This document shows, piece after piece, positions 47,612-59,800 of a DNA stretch of 64,000 nucleotides (within the stretch, counting starts at the first letter, position 1; every line of letters starts with the position of its first letter). A program made the position numbers and the translations under genes. The notes below the pieces were generated by a model. The model was not told where the DNA came from and did not search any database. It saw only the letters and a program-made list of their open reading frames with translations. The DNA is from Marthasterias glacialis. Taxonomy: Eukaryota > Echinodermata > Asteroidea > Forcipulatida > Asteriidae. The stretch is from assembly GCA_911728455.2 (NCBI GenBank), contig OU452225.1:21548495-21612494 (forward strand), written 5' to 3'.

Positions 47612-47977
47612 CAGCGCCGTAACTAGGGTAAAATTTTAGGGGGCACAAGGGGGCACCATTTTTCCTAGGGCACTTTTGGCCAATTAAAACTTACTGTAGT
47701 TTCGGTTTGTATTTTTCCTAAACAAGCCCCTTTTCAGTGTTTTCTGACGTGTTGAGGTAAAACAAAATATGTAAATAATTCACAATAGTTCTAAAAACAT
47801 TGAAATTATTACTACGTAAATGCTCATAAAATGTAACATTTTATTCTGGTAAATTTTAATCTCAAAAGTCCAGATTTCAAATGGGGGCACCCGGGGGGGG
47901 GGGGGCACGGACATCAGTTGTGGGGGCACGTGCCCCCCCCCCCCGCCCCCGCCCCGCCCCCTTTAGTTACGCCACTT
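47612..47977. mobile_element. GCGTAACT variant of the GCGTAGCC MITE family
   Basis: CAGCGCCGTAACTAGGGTAA and CTTTAGTTACGCCACTTG are inverted ends enclosing G/C runs around GGGGGCACGTGCCCCC. It is longer (366 bp) than the other three copies. Confidence 0.75.
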
Positions 47978-48742
47978 GACACACATCGTGCTATATCAAC
48001 GAGGTGGGATATTTTGATTGGGTGTTGTCAAGTAAAGTTCTAGCAGGTATACATGTATAATTTTATATCTTGCCCACTGCTTCATAGAAGCACTGATACT
48101 GACGTGGAACACATTACCGCTTAGTTCAGTGCCTATAAGGTCCTTGGTGGGATTTGTATAAAATTGATCGAATTGGATACCATTATTTTGAAGCACCCCA
48201 GGTCAATTTGTTTTATTAGGGATATAAAGCCCATACAAATTTTGTTAGGAATTTTGTTGTGTTTGATTTTTTTTTCTGATTTAAAGCCACTTCACAATGC
48301 AGGTCCTTTTGATTATAGTACAAATGAGTTGGAAATAAGAAGTTTACATCACTGTCCAACAATTATTAAATGAGGACGAGTGAGATATCAACGAATTATG
48401 TTTGTTGTCATGCAAGAATTTCATTTTGCTTATATGCCATGTTAAGTTTGTTTTGTCGTGGTAACTATACGTCCGTCCGTGTTGTATACCGGTACAAACT
48501 ACATTTAAATAATTTTACGATTGAATCACAGGAACAAGAAAACTGGGAGGACAAACTACACAATAAACCACTAACAGTTGTTGTATGTACAACAAAATTA
48601 CTGACTTATTGACGAGCCCACAAATTTAAGAGTCAGCCATTGGTGTGATATTGTTAAAATCTGACGACATGTACTCGTGCGGTCTTTGCTGACTACGTTA
48701 CGCAATAGTGTAGCTAAAACCTCTCTACGTGGTCTCGTTACT
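47978..48742. other. Intergenic region with no gene seen
   Basis: AT-rich, short frames only. It separates the 47612 MITE from the SINE pair at 48743 and 48985. Confidence 0.5.
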
Positions 48743-48915
48743 TTTTGCATCGGGGATAAAGAAAAGTGTTTTTACCCATACAGCGATGTGTGTTAAGCAC
48801 TGTTTACTCAATACTTTCCGGATATTCCTCGGGTGGGTTTCGAACCCACGACACCTGCCATTCTAGAGCAGATATCTATAAATAGATTTTCCGGCAGCGA
48901 GAGGCAGTTTGAATT
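48743..48915 (-). mobile_element. tRNA-derived SINE copy
   Basis: The minus strand shows the family body and a B-box (GTGGGTTTCGAACCCACCC in plus-equivalent form). The A-box half is degenerate (ATAAATAGATTTTC), so the copy is old or rearranged. It is followed within 70 bp by a second copy in the same orientation. Confidence 0.8.
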
Positions 48916-48984
48916 TGAATCATAGCATGCAGCGGGTACCGCAACCATTAAATCTTTTTGTTAATTTTACTTGTGTTTTTTTTC

Positions 48985-49148
48985 CCCACCCATACACCGA
49001 TGTGCGGTTTACTCATTTTTTCCTGAGTCCTGTAAACAAATTCACAGGCATTTTCGTCGGGTGGGATTCGAACCCACGACCCCCGCCATTCTAGAGCAGA
49101 TGTCTTACCAAGTAGACTACTGAGATTGCCCGGCAGCTTGAGGCTGTC
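48985..49148 (-). mobile_element. tRNA-derived SINE copy
   Basis: Same family and orientation as the copy at 48743-48915. The A-box and B-box (GTGGGATTCGAACCCACGA on plus) are well preserved and the body is partly deleted. It ends about 160 bp before the candidate first exon of the PKDCC-like gene. Confidence 0.85.
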
Positions 49149-49311
49149 ACAGGTTGAACCCGTTGCCAAACTGAGTTCAAACTATAAGTTAACCGAAAAG
49201 CCATTTCAGAACAGTGGTAGGACTGATGGAGATCGCTGACTCGGTGGGTTATAATACTATGTCATTATTTTATTCATACTCAGACGTCAGACAAGAAAAG
49301 TCAACATAATT

Positions 49312-49485
49312 ATGATGGCTACGAATTCGACCTTTGTACTACAAACAAATTCAGCATGGTCAGATAAATACACTAGTCAATGCAACCCCGTGTGTGCTGG
49401 GACTGTATTGAGTGTCAATTTTCTTTATGCATTAGGGTCTGCATGTAGTGTAGGTGTCTTTGCTGCAGATAAACTATCTGAAACG
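49312..49485 (+). CDS. Candidate 5' coding exon of the PKDCC-like gene (membrane-rich, unconfirmed)
   Basis: An open frame starts at ATG 49312 and reaches a consensus donor (AAACG/GTAAGT) after exactly 58 codons, phase 0. The next 3' splice-like site (TGATGACAG at 49800) lies immediately before the ATG of the following kinase exon, so the two join in frame. The encoded piece has a hydrophobic stretch (AGTVLSVNFLYALGSA) and four cysteines but no family I recognise. Joined to the next exon it would give two closely spaced hydrophobic segments. It could also be 5' UTR, with translation starting at 49801. Confidence 0.4.
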
Positions 49486-49800
49486 GTAAGTGACCAAGGC
49501 TTATTTTTTTAACACATAAACCGTTTGTAACAACAAAATACACACAGACAAAAAACTATGCGAGGCAAACTTTCAATGAATAGATTCAATAAGCCAGATT
49601 AGCTGGAAGTAACGTTTTCCACGTTGACCTATTTGTTGTAAGGCATTGAGCTGCTCTTTGAAGCGGACACGGGATGAGTATAGTTGACCAAATCAGTGTT
49701 TATGAAAACGTATGAAAGATGTGTCCGTTATTATGATTCATTGTAAAAGAAAACCATTATTTCATGTTGAGAAGTCTGTTTTAACTTCATTTGATGACAG

Positions 49801-52615
49801 ATGAGTTCAACAGCCACGATTTGTAAAAAGCACCCATCTGAGTTCGTATACGTGGTTGCAGTACTTGTGCTGGCTATTCTACCTTTGGTGGCTATTATCC
49901 ACACTTTGGACAATTTACGGATGCATCGTGCAGACTTATTGGCTATTTCCAAGCAACGGGAGTTTACAGTTTCGCACATTGGAATCCAGTGGTTGAACCG
50001 TAGAAAATCGCTCATCAGACAGCTCAAATCCAGACTATCTGAGGAAAGTACTGTGAGCATTCAAGATGGGCCCCTTTCGTGTCGCGATATAGAGACAGTC
50101 GAAATAAAAGAGCGCCTCGGACGGGGGGTGACGAAAGATGTATATAGAGGTGTGTACAGAGGAGAGTCAATAGCCGTCAAGATGGTCACCAACAAAGTGG
50201 AGGACATTAAAGCGTGCATGAGACGAAAGAAATACCGCTCCTTCTCAGACTGTTTTGTGTATGCCAACTACAAACTAATGAAAGAAGTGGCATTGTCAAT
50301 GCAGCTGGATCATCCAAATGTTATCAAAGTTAGTAACATAAAAATACACGAATATCTGATGAATTTATATGAAATAAAATTCTATAGTCTGTTTTCGAAA
50401 ATGGTACATCAAATCTTCAAACATAAATAAAAACACTAGGACCGATTGTTATCCGATTTGACCCGAAATTGTTAATTTAATTTCTTAATACTTAGCTGTT
50501 TTGTAGATTCGGAAAAGTTACTAGCTTTCATTTTAAGGTAGTGCACACACTAATGATAAGTTGTAGAAATTGAAAAAATAAAAAAATAACTATTGTCGGG
50601 ATCCTGACATTATCTCACGTCCATCAGCCATGTACAAACAATGTTTACATGTTACATGTATTTCGGCATGCATTGTCCGTAACATGTGCGAAAGGTTTTG
50701 TATGTTTTTCGTTTTGAAATAGTATCATCTGTGGAAATTCGTTCAGAAAATAAAATTCTAAAAATACAAATCCACACAATATATTAATTTATGTTTGATA
50801 TAATATTTCATATTTTTGATGAATTGCGTATAGAACCATGGAATGTGTATCCGAAGCACTAACACCATGTCAAGCCATGGAATGATAGCGATATATGAGA
50901 TAGGAGACAAGACTGCAAACAGCGTATTGAAAAAGCTTCCGTGGGACACGCGGTTAGATGTAAGTAGCTGTACGAAGTCAGCCAATGTAAGATGCATCAA
51001 TAAACGTTCAGTTCGCTAACATTATCAGGACTTTAAATGGTTTAGTTTAACGTAAAATGTTTGTGAAATTGTTATTTTTGTTCAAAGAAAGTAGTCTTCC
51101 CGTCAAACAACAATTTTATACAATCTCTGCATCTCCCTATACCGTCAAGTAACTGCGTGGAAATGCTCCGATACATACCTCATACAGCTCAGAAAAAAGA
51201 CCAACAACCCAACAAACAAACAAACAAACAAACACACAAACAAATAAGCAAGAAAGCAAGCAAGCAAACAAACAAAATAAGTGTACAACCCACGGTTAGC
51301 CTGCCCACGGCATCGGATTGGTAATAATAAACATGTACTGTCAACCTCAAGTGCCCCAAAACATCAAAAGACATCTCCGAGATTACTCATCCCGCCCTAA
51401 ATCTCTTTTGTTAATTTGTGTTATTGTTCTTAATTTAACGCACTTTATAGGTATATGGTGCAAATATTACTAAAATGTGTATTACGATGTTTTACTGACT
51501 TCAGATGAGTATTGAGATTGCAGACCTTCTTGAATACTTACAAAGTTCACCACTTGGCTCTCTGGCAGTATGGGACTTCAAAACACGACAATTTGTCATC
51601 GTTAAAGGCAAGATAAAACTCGTTGATTTGGATGACTTATCAGCGCAGGAACTACCCTGTGAGAAGCATACAGATTGCAACATCAAGGTGGACACCGACT
51701 ATGGGAGGGAAAACATTGGTGAGTTTATCAATTCTGGCCATTGTTGGCTTCAGCAGCAACAGTGAAGTATGGTGGCCCTTGAGAAAAGTAATTTTTTTTC
51801 CCTCATGAATATTGACGTCAATATTTAAGTTTTTGATGTCCTAGGCCATTGGGTGAATTGGATTTGACGTCAGATTTCGCGTCCGGTGGGAAGTCAGACA
51901 TTTAGTTTGACGTCAAATTTCATGAAAATTTCGCGATTTTCACCGGTCGCAAAATTGGCCGTGAATTTTTATCGCGTCCGGGAAAAAGTCGCAGACAAGA
52001 TTGACGTGAAATTTCGCGACTTTGGGAAATGTCGTGATTTTTCCCCATGAATATCAACGTCAATATTGAAGTCATTGGTGTCCCTTCAGTGCCATATGGG
52101 TCAAGTCACAGACATGAAATTATGTTGACGTCAAATTTAGCGACTTCGGGGAAAATGCCACCAGTGAGATAACCTTTGTTTGTATAAAACAATAGAATAT
52201 GGACCTTTATAGGGTTTTCCCTGAAAGGCCAAGAAAACATTTTGTGGACATTATTTGACTGGATTAATAAATTGCTCTTTCGAAATTAAAGCTTTATCAA
52301 CGCAGACCGGGGTTTTATTAACAAATTATGAAAACATCTTGTTTCAATTTAATTAATGTTTATTATCCATTCTCCTTTTAAAATACAGTTTCCAGCAACT
52401 CTGGTCTGGTGCCCTGTGTCAACTCTACATGTTATGGGCTGAATGCTAAATTTAACGTAATTAGTGCTATGAGTGGGCTTGTTGGACAGGCTTTACTAAG
52501 TAACCCGCCGCCTTTCATAAAGCATCGTCTTGATAATATAACATTAAATGCTTCACAAGGACAACTCAATGCAAGTCAACTCAAGCAAAGTTTGCAACAA
52601 TTGATAAATCAATGA
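49801..52615 (+). CDS. PKDCC: PKDCC/VLK-like secretory-pathway protein kinase
   Basis: Exons 49801-50328, 50834-50959, 51505-51718 and 52389-52615 join in phase (0, 0, 1) to 364 residues. From Met 49801, residues 14-34 form one hydrophobic signal-anchor segment. The kinase part carries a glycine-loop equivalent (LGRGVTKDVYRGVYRG, about 106-121), the lysine motif GESIAVK (K127), ANYKLMKEVALSMQLDHPNVIK, the segment SPLGSLAVWDFKTRQFVI, and LVDLDD (about 258-262) in place of DFG. This is the arrangement I recall for PKDCC (VLK), a luminal/extracellular tyrosine kinase. Conserved cysteines follow (LPCEKHTDC, LVPCVNSTCYGLNAKFN). The exon 50834-50959 has no long open frame of its own but reads collinearly with VLK in the required phase. 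The protein ends soon after the helical C-lobe and lacks the ~100-residue C-terminal extension of vertebrate PKDCC, so it may be a divergent paralogue. The symbol denotes the family, not proven orthology. Confidence 0.85.
51205..51275. repeat. CAAA/CAAG microsatellite in a PKDCC-like intron
   Basis: A CAAACAAACAAACAAACAAA run passes into AAGCAAGAAAGCAAGCAAGC, lying between the exons 50834-50959 and 51505-51718. Confidence 0.9.
51795..52145. repeat. Degenerate TGACGTCAATATT-type repeat in the last PKDCC-like intron
   Basis: ATGAATATTGACGTCAATAT, TTGACGTCAAATTTC, ATTGACGTGAAATTTCGCGA and ATGAATATCAACGTCAATAT recur with GACTTTGGGAAATGTCGTGA. The wording is close to the minisatellite at 42637-43110, so the two are probably related. 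Confidence 0.65.
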
Positions 52616-52923
52616 CGACTGACAAAAAAACAATTTAAAAGGGAGTCGTCCGCTCATCCGTCGTTCACGAAGGTCAGGAATTCGAGTTGTGATGCCTACC
52701 TAATGAACAAGTATGCAGATCTGATATAAAAAATAGCATTGCAACAACAGCAAAGTCGGCGAATTCCAGAAAAAATGAGTTCATTGTTTGTTTATGTTAC
52801 CGGTACTCCTCATGAAGGGCTACCGGTCGTCAGCATTCCTCGATTCACTATAGTGAAATCCATGCACTCTGAATCTGATAGGAAACTCAGGAGTAAAAGC
52901 AAACTTATGAAAAGTTGTTCATA

Positions 52924-53853
52924 TACTACTCAAAAAAAGTTAAGGACCACTTTTTAAAACGTATATAATTTTTTTATACAAGGTGTTTTATTTCTGGAAA
53001 TACCTCAGTACAACTGTCCTGAATGTCCTTAAACACGCTGTAATCAATTTCACGCATGGGTGGTTTCAGTTGTTGCACACTGTCGCTCGCATCACTGCAC
53101 ATCCTGAAAAGTGGGTTCACAGGGGTATCAACTATCGACATGAAGAGGTAAAAACGAATGTCTGAGTGTCTTTCAGGCAGCCTAGTATCGCGTATGACCT
53201 CCTCCTGCAGCAATAACGGCTTCACAGCGCTGTCTCATGGAGCTAATGAGGTGATTAATGTCTCTGACGACCAGTGCATCCCATGCAGCCTCCAGAGCCA
53301 CACCCAGCTGCCGCAGTCCAAGTGGATGGGCTTCGAGCTGCTGGATACTTCTCCCCATCATGTCCCAGACGTGCTCTATCGGGTTCAAGTCCGGGGACCT
53401 CGCTGGCCACTCCATACGCTCAATTCCATGGCCCTCAAGGAACTCGGTCACCACCCTAGCTCGGTGGGGACGGGCATTGTCATCCATCAAAATGAAGTTT
53501 TCACCCACATTTTCAGCAAATGGCACCACAATAGGTTCGAGGACTTCATCCCTGTACCTCACTCCTGTCATTGCTCCCCCTGGGACCACGTAGAGACGAG
53601 TACGGTTGTCATAGGTGATGCCTCCCCACACCATGATGCTGCCTCCCCCATAACGGTCATGTTCTGCAATACAGGGGTCAGCAAATCTCACTCCTGGTCG
53701 CCTCCAGACTCTCAAACGTCCATCATTGTGGTCAAGGGAAAATTAAGGACATTCAGGACAGTTGTACTGAGGTATTTCCAGAAATAAAACACCTTGTATA
53801 AAAAAATTATATACGTTTTAAAAAGTGGTCCTTAACTTTTTTTGAGTAGTGTA
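52924..53853 (-). mobile_element. Tc1-like DNA transposon, internally deleted, with intact long terminal inverted repeats
   Basis: Terminal inverted repeats of about 108 bp (52924-53031 and 53743-53853) begin ACTACTCAAAAAAAGTTAAG and end near GTCCTTAA. TA dinucleotides flank both ends, as for Tc1/mariner insertions. At 930 bp it is well short of a typical 1.6-1.7 kb autonomous element, because the 5' half of the transposase is missing. Confidence 0.93.
53182..53715 (-). pseudogene. Tc1-like transposase, C-terminal half of the DDE domain
   Basis: The 177-residue frame includes SIMVWGGITYDNRTRLY, FILMDDNARPHRARVV (second catalytic Asp context) and ARSPDLNPIEHVWDMM (final acidic residue context). 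The N-terminal helix-turn-helix DNA-binding region and the first catalytic Asp are absent, so the product cannot be an active transposase. It is framed by the inverted repeats of its own element. Confidence 0.92.
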
Positions 53854-54434
53854 TATCTGCTTCATTCCGCAATTTGCGATTGGCAGTATTTGTTGCCGGG
53901 TAAAGTTTAAATAGACCGTCTTACTGCTGTTGACCTATCCTCCGTCGACGACCAACGTAAAGCACACTACTACAGCGATTTCTAGAACGGCCTATATTGG
54001 CATAGGCCTAATACGAGTTTGTCAACACAGTACTATAAGGCATATCTGAAATACAAATAGATCACTGTCTGTCTAACTGTGTGTTTTTATTTTATACATG
54101 TATTAATCTGGTTGTTTTGGGATTTAATGTATATTGTCGAGTGCTCTAGTGCTCTAATCTGCTGTGTTTTTAATGTGAATTTTAGGCCTATTATTATTGT
54201 AACGACGCGGAGTCGAAGTTTGGTTGTGGTTTTCAACGTAATATTTCTCTTATTTATTGGGTGGGACAAGAAATAAATGAAAACGATGTATGGTTGCTCT
54301 GATTTCTTTGGTTACGTTGGCCTACCGGTTAGTTCTTTATTCGGTCTCGCAGGCTCTTCTGCATTATTGACGGTTGGTGCCTCAAAAGGCTGCAAAGGGA
54401 AAACTGTCACCATGCACAATCATGTCTGAAGTTA

Positions 54435-54579
54435 GCCTTCGTGGCTGAAACAGCTGTGCCCGCGAAGCGACTGGAACTGCAGACTACATGCACGAGTGTA
54501 ATCTACTGCAGACTACATGCGCGATTGTAGTCTGCAGTTCCAGTCGCTTCGCGGGCACAGCTGTTTCAGCCACGAAGGC
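54435..54579. repeat. Perfect 54-bp-arm hairpin in the PKDCC-REXO1 intergenic region
   Basis: The arms 54435-54488 and 54526-54579 are exact reverse complements (GCCTTCGTGGCTGAAACAGC at the outer end). The 37-nt loop holds a further partial copy of the arm tip (CTGCAGACTACATG). GC content is higher than the flanks. Confidence 0.95.
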
Positions 54580-56146
54580 CTTGGCGAAAGGCTAGTCTGA
54601 AGTGTACATGGCGTTTGCATGGTCCACGCACTGAGACGATTGTGACTTCGGACGTTTAATTCAGACAAAATCACTGCTTCTATCCACGGGCGTAAATCCT
54701 ACCGCGCCGTTCCCACATGTTTTGGACCTGGGATTTGGGCTTACTGTGTTATAAAATGCGTTGGAATTGTGGAAACAACGGGTGGATTGAGCCACTCAAC
54801 ATTATTACACCATTCCATTATGGTAGAATTAATTAGATCCTCACAATACGACATCAACAGTTGGCCACAAATACTTATGCAGAATTCCTTTATTTACGAA
54901 GGGCTTTTCTCTTATTAATAATAAATGCTGGATAACAACTGTTGTCCATACAAACATATAAATGTCTCATTCTTATTAACCAAATATAAAATAATGAAAA
55001 ACATAAATTAACTATTTGGACCGGCAATAATATGGCTTGCTTAGCAAATCAATTTAGAGTTGGTCTCTTTATTTGACAATGACCAATTGTCATGTTATGT
55101 TTCTGTATTCCCTCATAATCAAGCAACTTACACAATCCCTCAACTTACTAAATGAAGCTCTCCTCCTGCAACCTCGTTCCCAGGGGTGATTGATCTCGCT
55201 GCGCCATTTTCCCCCTATCATGCCTTGCTCACTCATAACCCCTGGAATTGGTCAATTAAAATGTGCCAGTGTAATTTGATTAGTCCTATGGCCGATCCAC
55301 GCGCTCGGCAAGTATGGTAGCCCGCAAGTCATGGAGCAACTGGTCCCCTCTCACTCTTCTTTAGTTTTATGATATGTCTCACTGTATGCAGTTTCGGGTG
55401 ACCGTGTAAAAACATGATTGATTGAGTGACCGTGTAAAAACATGATTGATTAGACGAGGAATTGCGTCAAAATACTTGCATTTCAACACGCGTGTACTAA
55501 GCGCCCTACAAGCGCTCTCAAGTATTTAACAAGCGTGCATGCAAAGTAGTCACTTTTTTTTGCCAATCAGCATTGTTTTTTTTAGTCCATTCATACCAGG
55601 GGCCAGTGATGAGAGGTAGTGATACGGCGCTCTGCCCATGGTAGAGAGGCTGCTCCTCCTGGCATTGAGTCTACTTATGCTATATACAATGGACTTTCTT
55701 CCCACTGCAATGGTCACAAGTACTACATGTGAGATTATCTTCAGTGGTACCTTCTATTTCCATAAATAAATACAGACTTAAAACTTCTACCTATCTTTCA
55801 CATCTTGTCTATGCTGACAAAAACAGGGAATCAATATGAACATAACAAAAGACATCTTCACAGACACTAAACAGGATTTTCCTTTTACATTTTCATTGAC
55901 TAGCCATGGCACTGGAACTAAATAGATTGTCATTTTACTGGTCAGCCAGCTTTTTCACTGGTCCATATTCTAAAATTATCTTTCAACATTGTAATTTGCA
56001 TGGGATTTTTATAATTTCAAGTAATATGAACAACTAGTGGCTTACATGTAGTTATGACAGGCAATAAACTAGTCAGCTGGACCAGTTGGATAGAATTTTG
56101 ACAGGTCCTCAGGTGTTTTAACTAGCATTTGACCAGCAGACCACTG
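54580..56146. other. Intergenic region between PKDCC-like and REXO1
   Basis: No gene is recognised. It contains the 28-bp duplication at 55397. A minus-strand AATAAA near 55070 is one candidate REXO1 poly(A) signal among several. Confidence 0.5.
55397..55452. repeat. Recent 28-bp tandem duplication
   Basis: GTGACCGTGTAAAAACATGATTGATT occurs twice in direct succession without divergence, between PKDCC and REXO1. Confidence 0.85.
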
Positions 56147-56457
56147 TTAACCAGTTTCCCTTGGAAGACGTCTTCAGATGTTATTCCTTTTCATGTCAAA
56201 AACGAGTGACGTCCATTTTGTATTTTTGTGTAAAATTCTAACCCGGAACAAAGGCTGAGGTTTTGCAATTGACATGTTCTTGATAGAGAAAACAAAAAGT
56301 GTGGTGCTTCAAAGAGAATCTTTGTTCTCTTTGCTTCGTCAAGTCAAGGTTTCTGTGCTAGCGGTAATCACAAAGAAAACATATTCTGGTAATTCTGATA
56401 TAACAATCCCGTAAGGCTGGACGGGTAAAAATGGAAGATTCCAGATGGCAGCTGTTT
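56147..56457. mobile_element. Second copy of the TTAACC-terminated repeat, downstream of REXO1
   Basis: It starts TTAACCAGTTTCCC and shares GATAGAGAAAACAAAAAGTG, GTCAAGTCAAGGTTTC, CAATCCCGTAAGGCTGGACG and AAAAATGGAAGATTCC with the copy at 26131-26694. No coding content. Confidence 0.65.
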
Positions 56458-56872
56458 GAGGGAGAACACAGGTGAATAGTCCCATTACTGGTATTAACTT
56501 GGTTTTCATTTAAAGGAGACACCGTGCAAACAATGTCCATAAGACTCCTATGGTTTGATAAGACTTTTTCAATGTGACACTCAATGCCAAAATCAGGCAC
56601 TTCCTGCTCAAACTTAAAACTGGGCTTATTTGCTCATCAGATAGATGAAAAGAAGAGCTTTCAAATAACACCTAAATGGGCCTATAAGTTTATATTTCTC
56701 AACATTAGACTGTTTAAGACATCACATGACACTGATATCAAGGCTGATGTTTGGCTTGTTTTCACCTTTAAGGCTGTTTCACTATTTCTGAGAACTGCCT
56801 AATTATGGTACAGGCCATCAGAACTGATTATTTTCTTAAAGCCATTACACATATATATACTTGGTGATGGCT

Positions 56873-59800
56873 CTATTTGCTTCTTTTCTTTGCATCTTGC
56901 TTTGCTTTCCATATCATGAGCTCCATGCAGCTTCGAGCATCTTCTTTACTGTCATGTCCACCAACTGAAAAACAAACCCACAAACACCTCAATATATTTA
57001 GTGTGCTATTATACTTATGCATTTATGGATAATTCAGCTTTAATTTAGAGTGCTACAACATAGATTGATCGTTTATCGATGATCAATGCACTCATGGTTT
57101 ACACTGTACAAAGAGGGAAAAAGGGTACTGGAATTCATGCTCGAAATCTCCCATTACCCTGGGATTATTGTGTGATCATCAATTCCAGCCCTTCTCCCTT
57201 TTGTCTGACAAACCAGGATTACAGGAGGTTGATGGGCTGCCATGATTGTTTCACATTGTTCTCAGCATGTGAGGTAAATCCAAGATCCCAGCTTGCCATG
57301 GCTGACTAGTGGTCGTGGCTTACAGCCGAGTCAAAGTGAACGAAAAGACAATTTTCTTGAAAGCGAGAAATAATTCCTGGTGCATTTTATGAGAATTTTT
57401 GTTCACTTTACTTGGTTTAGTCATGGTTTCATTGTGACAACAATATTCTAAACAACAACAATTTGCTCCATGTACTCCACAGGTTAATCCTCCCCAGACA
57501 ATTTGTTTGAATCCCGGAGTGAATTGGTTCAAAACAGACATTGTATGATGCAATGTTTGGATGATGATAAGTAACCAAGAACTCACCATCATTCTGGATG
57601 ATTCTATTGAGACATTCAGCCATTAAAGTCCGTAATGCTCTCTTGAAAGGTAATCCTCGTCTATGTGGGAAGAGCACTGCTGTGTCTATAACACGACTAT
57701 GAATCAGCTATGGAATAAAACAATATCATAAGATTAATCACCAACTGGTTCATAACCTCCATAATTACATCCATTAATCCTATCCCCAAAGTGTCTTTGG
57801 CTTTGCTTACCAAATGGGGGAGAATGCTCATTAAACAGTGGAAGATCACACTTACCTAGGGGTCTAATTGAATAGAAACCATTACATTGTCAAAACTACA
57901 GCCAAAGCCAACAAAACACTTGGTCTTCTATGCTACAACCTTTATCACTGCACACACACCACTCGAATATTACTCAACCATCTGGGATCCAAACCATCAA
58001 GTTTAAATTTGCAGCCAGGCAATCTGGGTTGTCTAGTTTGGAGGACATCTGCTCTGAAATGGCAAAGATCGTGGGTTTGAATCCCACTGAGTAATATGCC
58101 TGTGTTTTTTTTCACAGAACTCGGGAAAGTACTGCTTAACACACAGAGGTGTATGGGTAAAACACAAACTACATTATTATCCTCGATGCAAGTTTAACAT
58201 CTATTAAGTTTACATTAATTCTTCAAAAGGCTTTGTCGGGCTGCAAGATTCGTCAAAAGAAATTTCAGGAAATCATTGGAAGTTCATCTCTCATCCCTTT
58301 ACAAAGCATCTCACTAACTTGCTGCCATCGACATCAGTAAATATCATAGCACCAGTGCATCATCAGGGAGAACAACAAGACAAACATCAGCTCTCTCATT
58401 CAAGTACCCATTACCCAACAAGGACTGTTATAAATACTCCTTTCTGCCAAGAACTGTTGCACAATGGAACACTCTGCTTGCCACAATTAGAAACTCAGCC
58501 ACAATCGACTCATTTAAGAGCCAATTGGAACTCAGCAATGTATTGTAAACTTGCCAACTATATCCGAATAGATTACTCTTACATCTACACATAGTAAGAT
58601 CAGTTTGTATAACAGGGTTGTTATACTAGATGTAGATTGAATATTACCTTGAGAGACAGTAAATCACTCTCCAAGCTATGACCAATCATAATAGTCTCAC
58701 TGCTACACATACTAAGAAGAACTGCTTGCACGTCTTGTAGAGTTGTAGTCACATTTTTCAGGTCATCTTCTGTTATTCCACTGAATCTGTAAAACCAACG
58801 TCAGTTGTTTGTTTCATTGAAAATCTTAACACCGGCAGCAGTATAGAATGATGAGGGTTCTAGAAACTAAAGACCTCATCCTAACAGTTCAGAGATGTGT
58901 CAGGGTTGGTAAAGTGATGAACACAGTACTCTAGAGCCGATGTAAAGACGGCTGGCATGTTCAGACCTCTAGTATCTTTGGATTCAATGTATTCCTTCAA
59001 ACCTAACTTTTTCATTACAGTTTGTTTGCAGAGTTGCCAACTTTGCAGTCTGACCCAAAATCACTAGCTACAATCAATACCAAAAACATCTACCAATCTT
59101 AAACGTATCAGTGCTACAATAAGCATCAACATAAACAATTAAATTTTGAAAAACAAATGAATAAAACTAGACACCATACATCAACAATAATGGAGACAAT
59201 GTAAAACTTACCTTGTGTTGTAGTCTACTATTTCAGCATTTGGTTTAACCAATGTGTCATAAACACAACTGAGTTTATCATCAACCACAGTTACTCTTGT
59301 TAACTCCAGACCTTTTGCTGTGTAACACTGCAAAGATGACACAAAATCACTTTGTTTCTATACAGATATTCAGGGGTTTTCCTAGCCCAGGTAGGACGTT
59401 AGTCTCCGTTGTACTACACTAACGTCCTGGGTATAAAGGTCTCGCTACATAGCGAAACAATTTATAACTAACTTATTTCATTGTTTTACCTGATTAAATG
59501 AGCTGAAACTTCGTCCTAGTGTTCTATTGGTCCTATATTTGCAGACTGGCGGGTTCAAAAGTCTTTAAGATGCATTGAGCACACATTATTGACAAAAATA
59601 AACTGAAAATCAGAGCAAAATCAGAAATCCACGTGGCCCGTTTAGGTAGTCTCCGAGTGATACGCGCAATGATGTGCGGAAGTACATAGTAATGCCGGAA
59701 GAGGGCGCAGTCTATGGTGTGACGATTCGGTCGATCTGTGCGATTGACCGATCGCACTGCGCTATTGGTCAATCGCGCCAACATATTCATTGCGCGATCT

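Noticed and set aside
49731..50060. 109-codon minus-strand frame
   Set aside because: It is antisense to the PKDCC-like kinase exon, which is supported by family motifs.
53158..53787. 209-codon plus-strand frame
   Set aside because: It is antisense to the Tc1-like transposase, whose minus-strand reading has clear DDE-domain motifs.
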